Program-made: the position numbers and the translations under genes
From: Protula sp. h YS-2021
Lineage: Eukaryota; Annelida; Polychaeta; Sabellida; Serpulidae
DNA: 64,000 bases
Direction of reading: 5' to 3'
Assembly: GCA_949752745.1 (NCBI GenBank)
Contig: OX457024.1
Location: 112,825,414-112,889,413 of the forward strand
The notes under the pieces: generated by a model
The model's input: only the letters and a program-made list of their open reading frames with translations
Databases searched by the model: none
What the model was told of the DNA's origin: nothing
Shown here: piece after piece, positions 63,831 through 64,000 of the stretch
Layout: every line of letters starts with the position of its first letter
Numbering within the stretch: position 1 is the first letter of the stretch

Positions 63831-64000
63831 ACAAAGTGTTGTGTGCAAGATATCTCGAGAACGAAACGTCGGATCAACTTCAAACTTGATCGAATTATTC
63901 CTTGGTAAGGTCGGACGGTTCTATCAACTTTTGACGCATGTCACGTGATTAGGGCAAGCGTATGACGTCATTACGTAAAAATTTTGTGTGCGAAGTTTCT

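Noticed and set aside
63588..63883. Thr/His-rich open frames
   Set aside because: Encoded by the GT/CA microsatellite.

Overview
The window is animal nuclear DNA, most likely from a marine invertebrate and probably a lophotrochozoan such as a mollusc (inference). Evidence: a ten-exon eIF5 gene with short exons and repeat-rich introns, Ty3/Gypsy, DIRS-like and Tx1-like retroelements, MITEs, and a complete Polinton/adintovirus-type element. Apart from eIF5, almost every recognisable gene belongs to a mobile element.

Layout. 1-2802: repeat-rich DNA with no recognised gene. 2809-15099: a complete 12.3-kb Polinton-type element with 102-bp terminal inverted repeats (TIRs), ends AGTAGTG, and a 6-bp target duplication CAGCTA. 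Its left half holds spaced genes, several with their own TATA box: two zinc-finger or acidic proteins, a PC4-like DNA-binding protein, a NADAR-domain protein and some unknowns. Its right half is a packed virion and packaging block with overlapping ends: integrase, FtsK/HerA ATPase, small basic proteins, penton, pX-like core protein, major capsid protein, adenovirus-like protease and a RING-like protein. No DNA polymerase B is present. 15106-17824: dispersed repeats. 17825-32451 (minus): eIF5. In introns 4-9, downstream of six consecutive exons, there are tandem arrays built from copies of that exon's 3' end plus its splice donor and a G-run. 33393-33623: a small hAT-like MITE. 36180-38960: two oppositely oriented DIRS-like fragments.

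39452-50020 (minus): a decayed second copy of the same Polinton lineage. It is broken by a retroelement insertion (41263-46582, itself carrying a Tx1-like LINE) and by a solo LTR (47191-48646). 50428-60348: a non-autonomous Polinton-like element with the same AGTAGTG ends, very long repeat-filled inverted arms and one acidic C2H2 gene. It is interrupted near its right end by a Ty3/Gypsy element (55269-60337, minus) with 114-bp LTRs. 60349-64000: no gene recognised.

How the parts relate. Comparing the two Polinton copies shows that several frame breaks in the intact copy are single-base length changes in A or G runs. eIF5 shows breaks of the same kind, so some may be consensus errors, not biological decay. 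The integrase stop codon is different: it is not in a homopolymer. All family calls come from reading motifs by eye; no database search was run.
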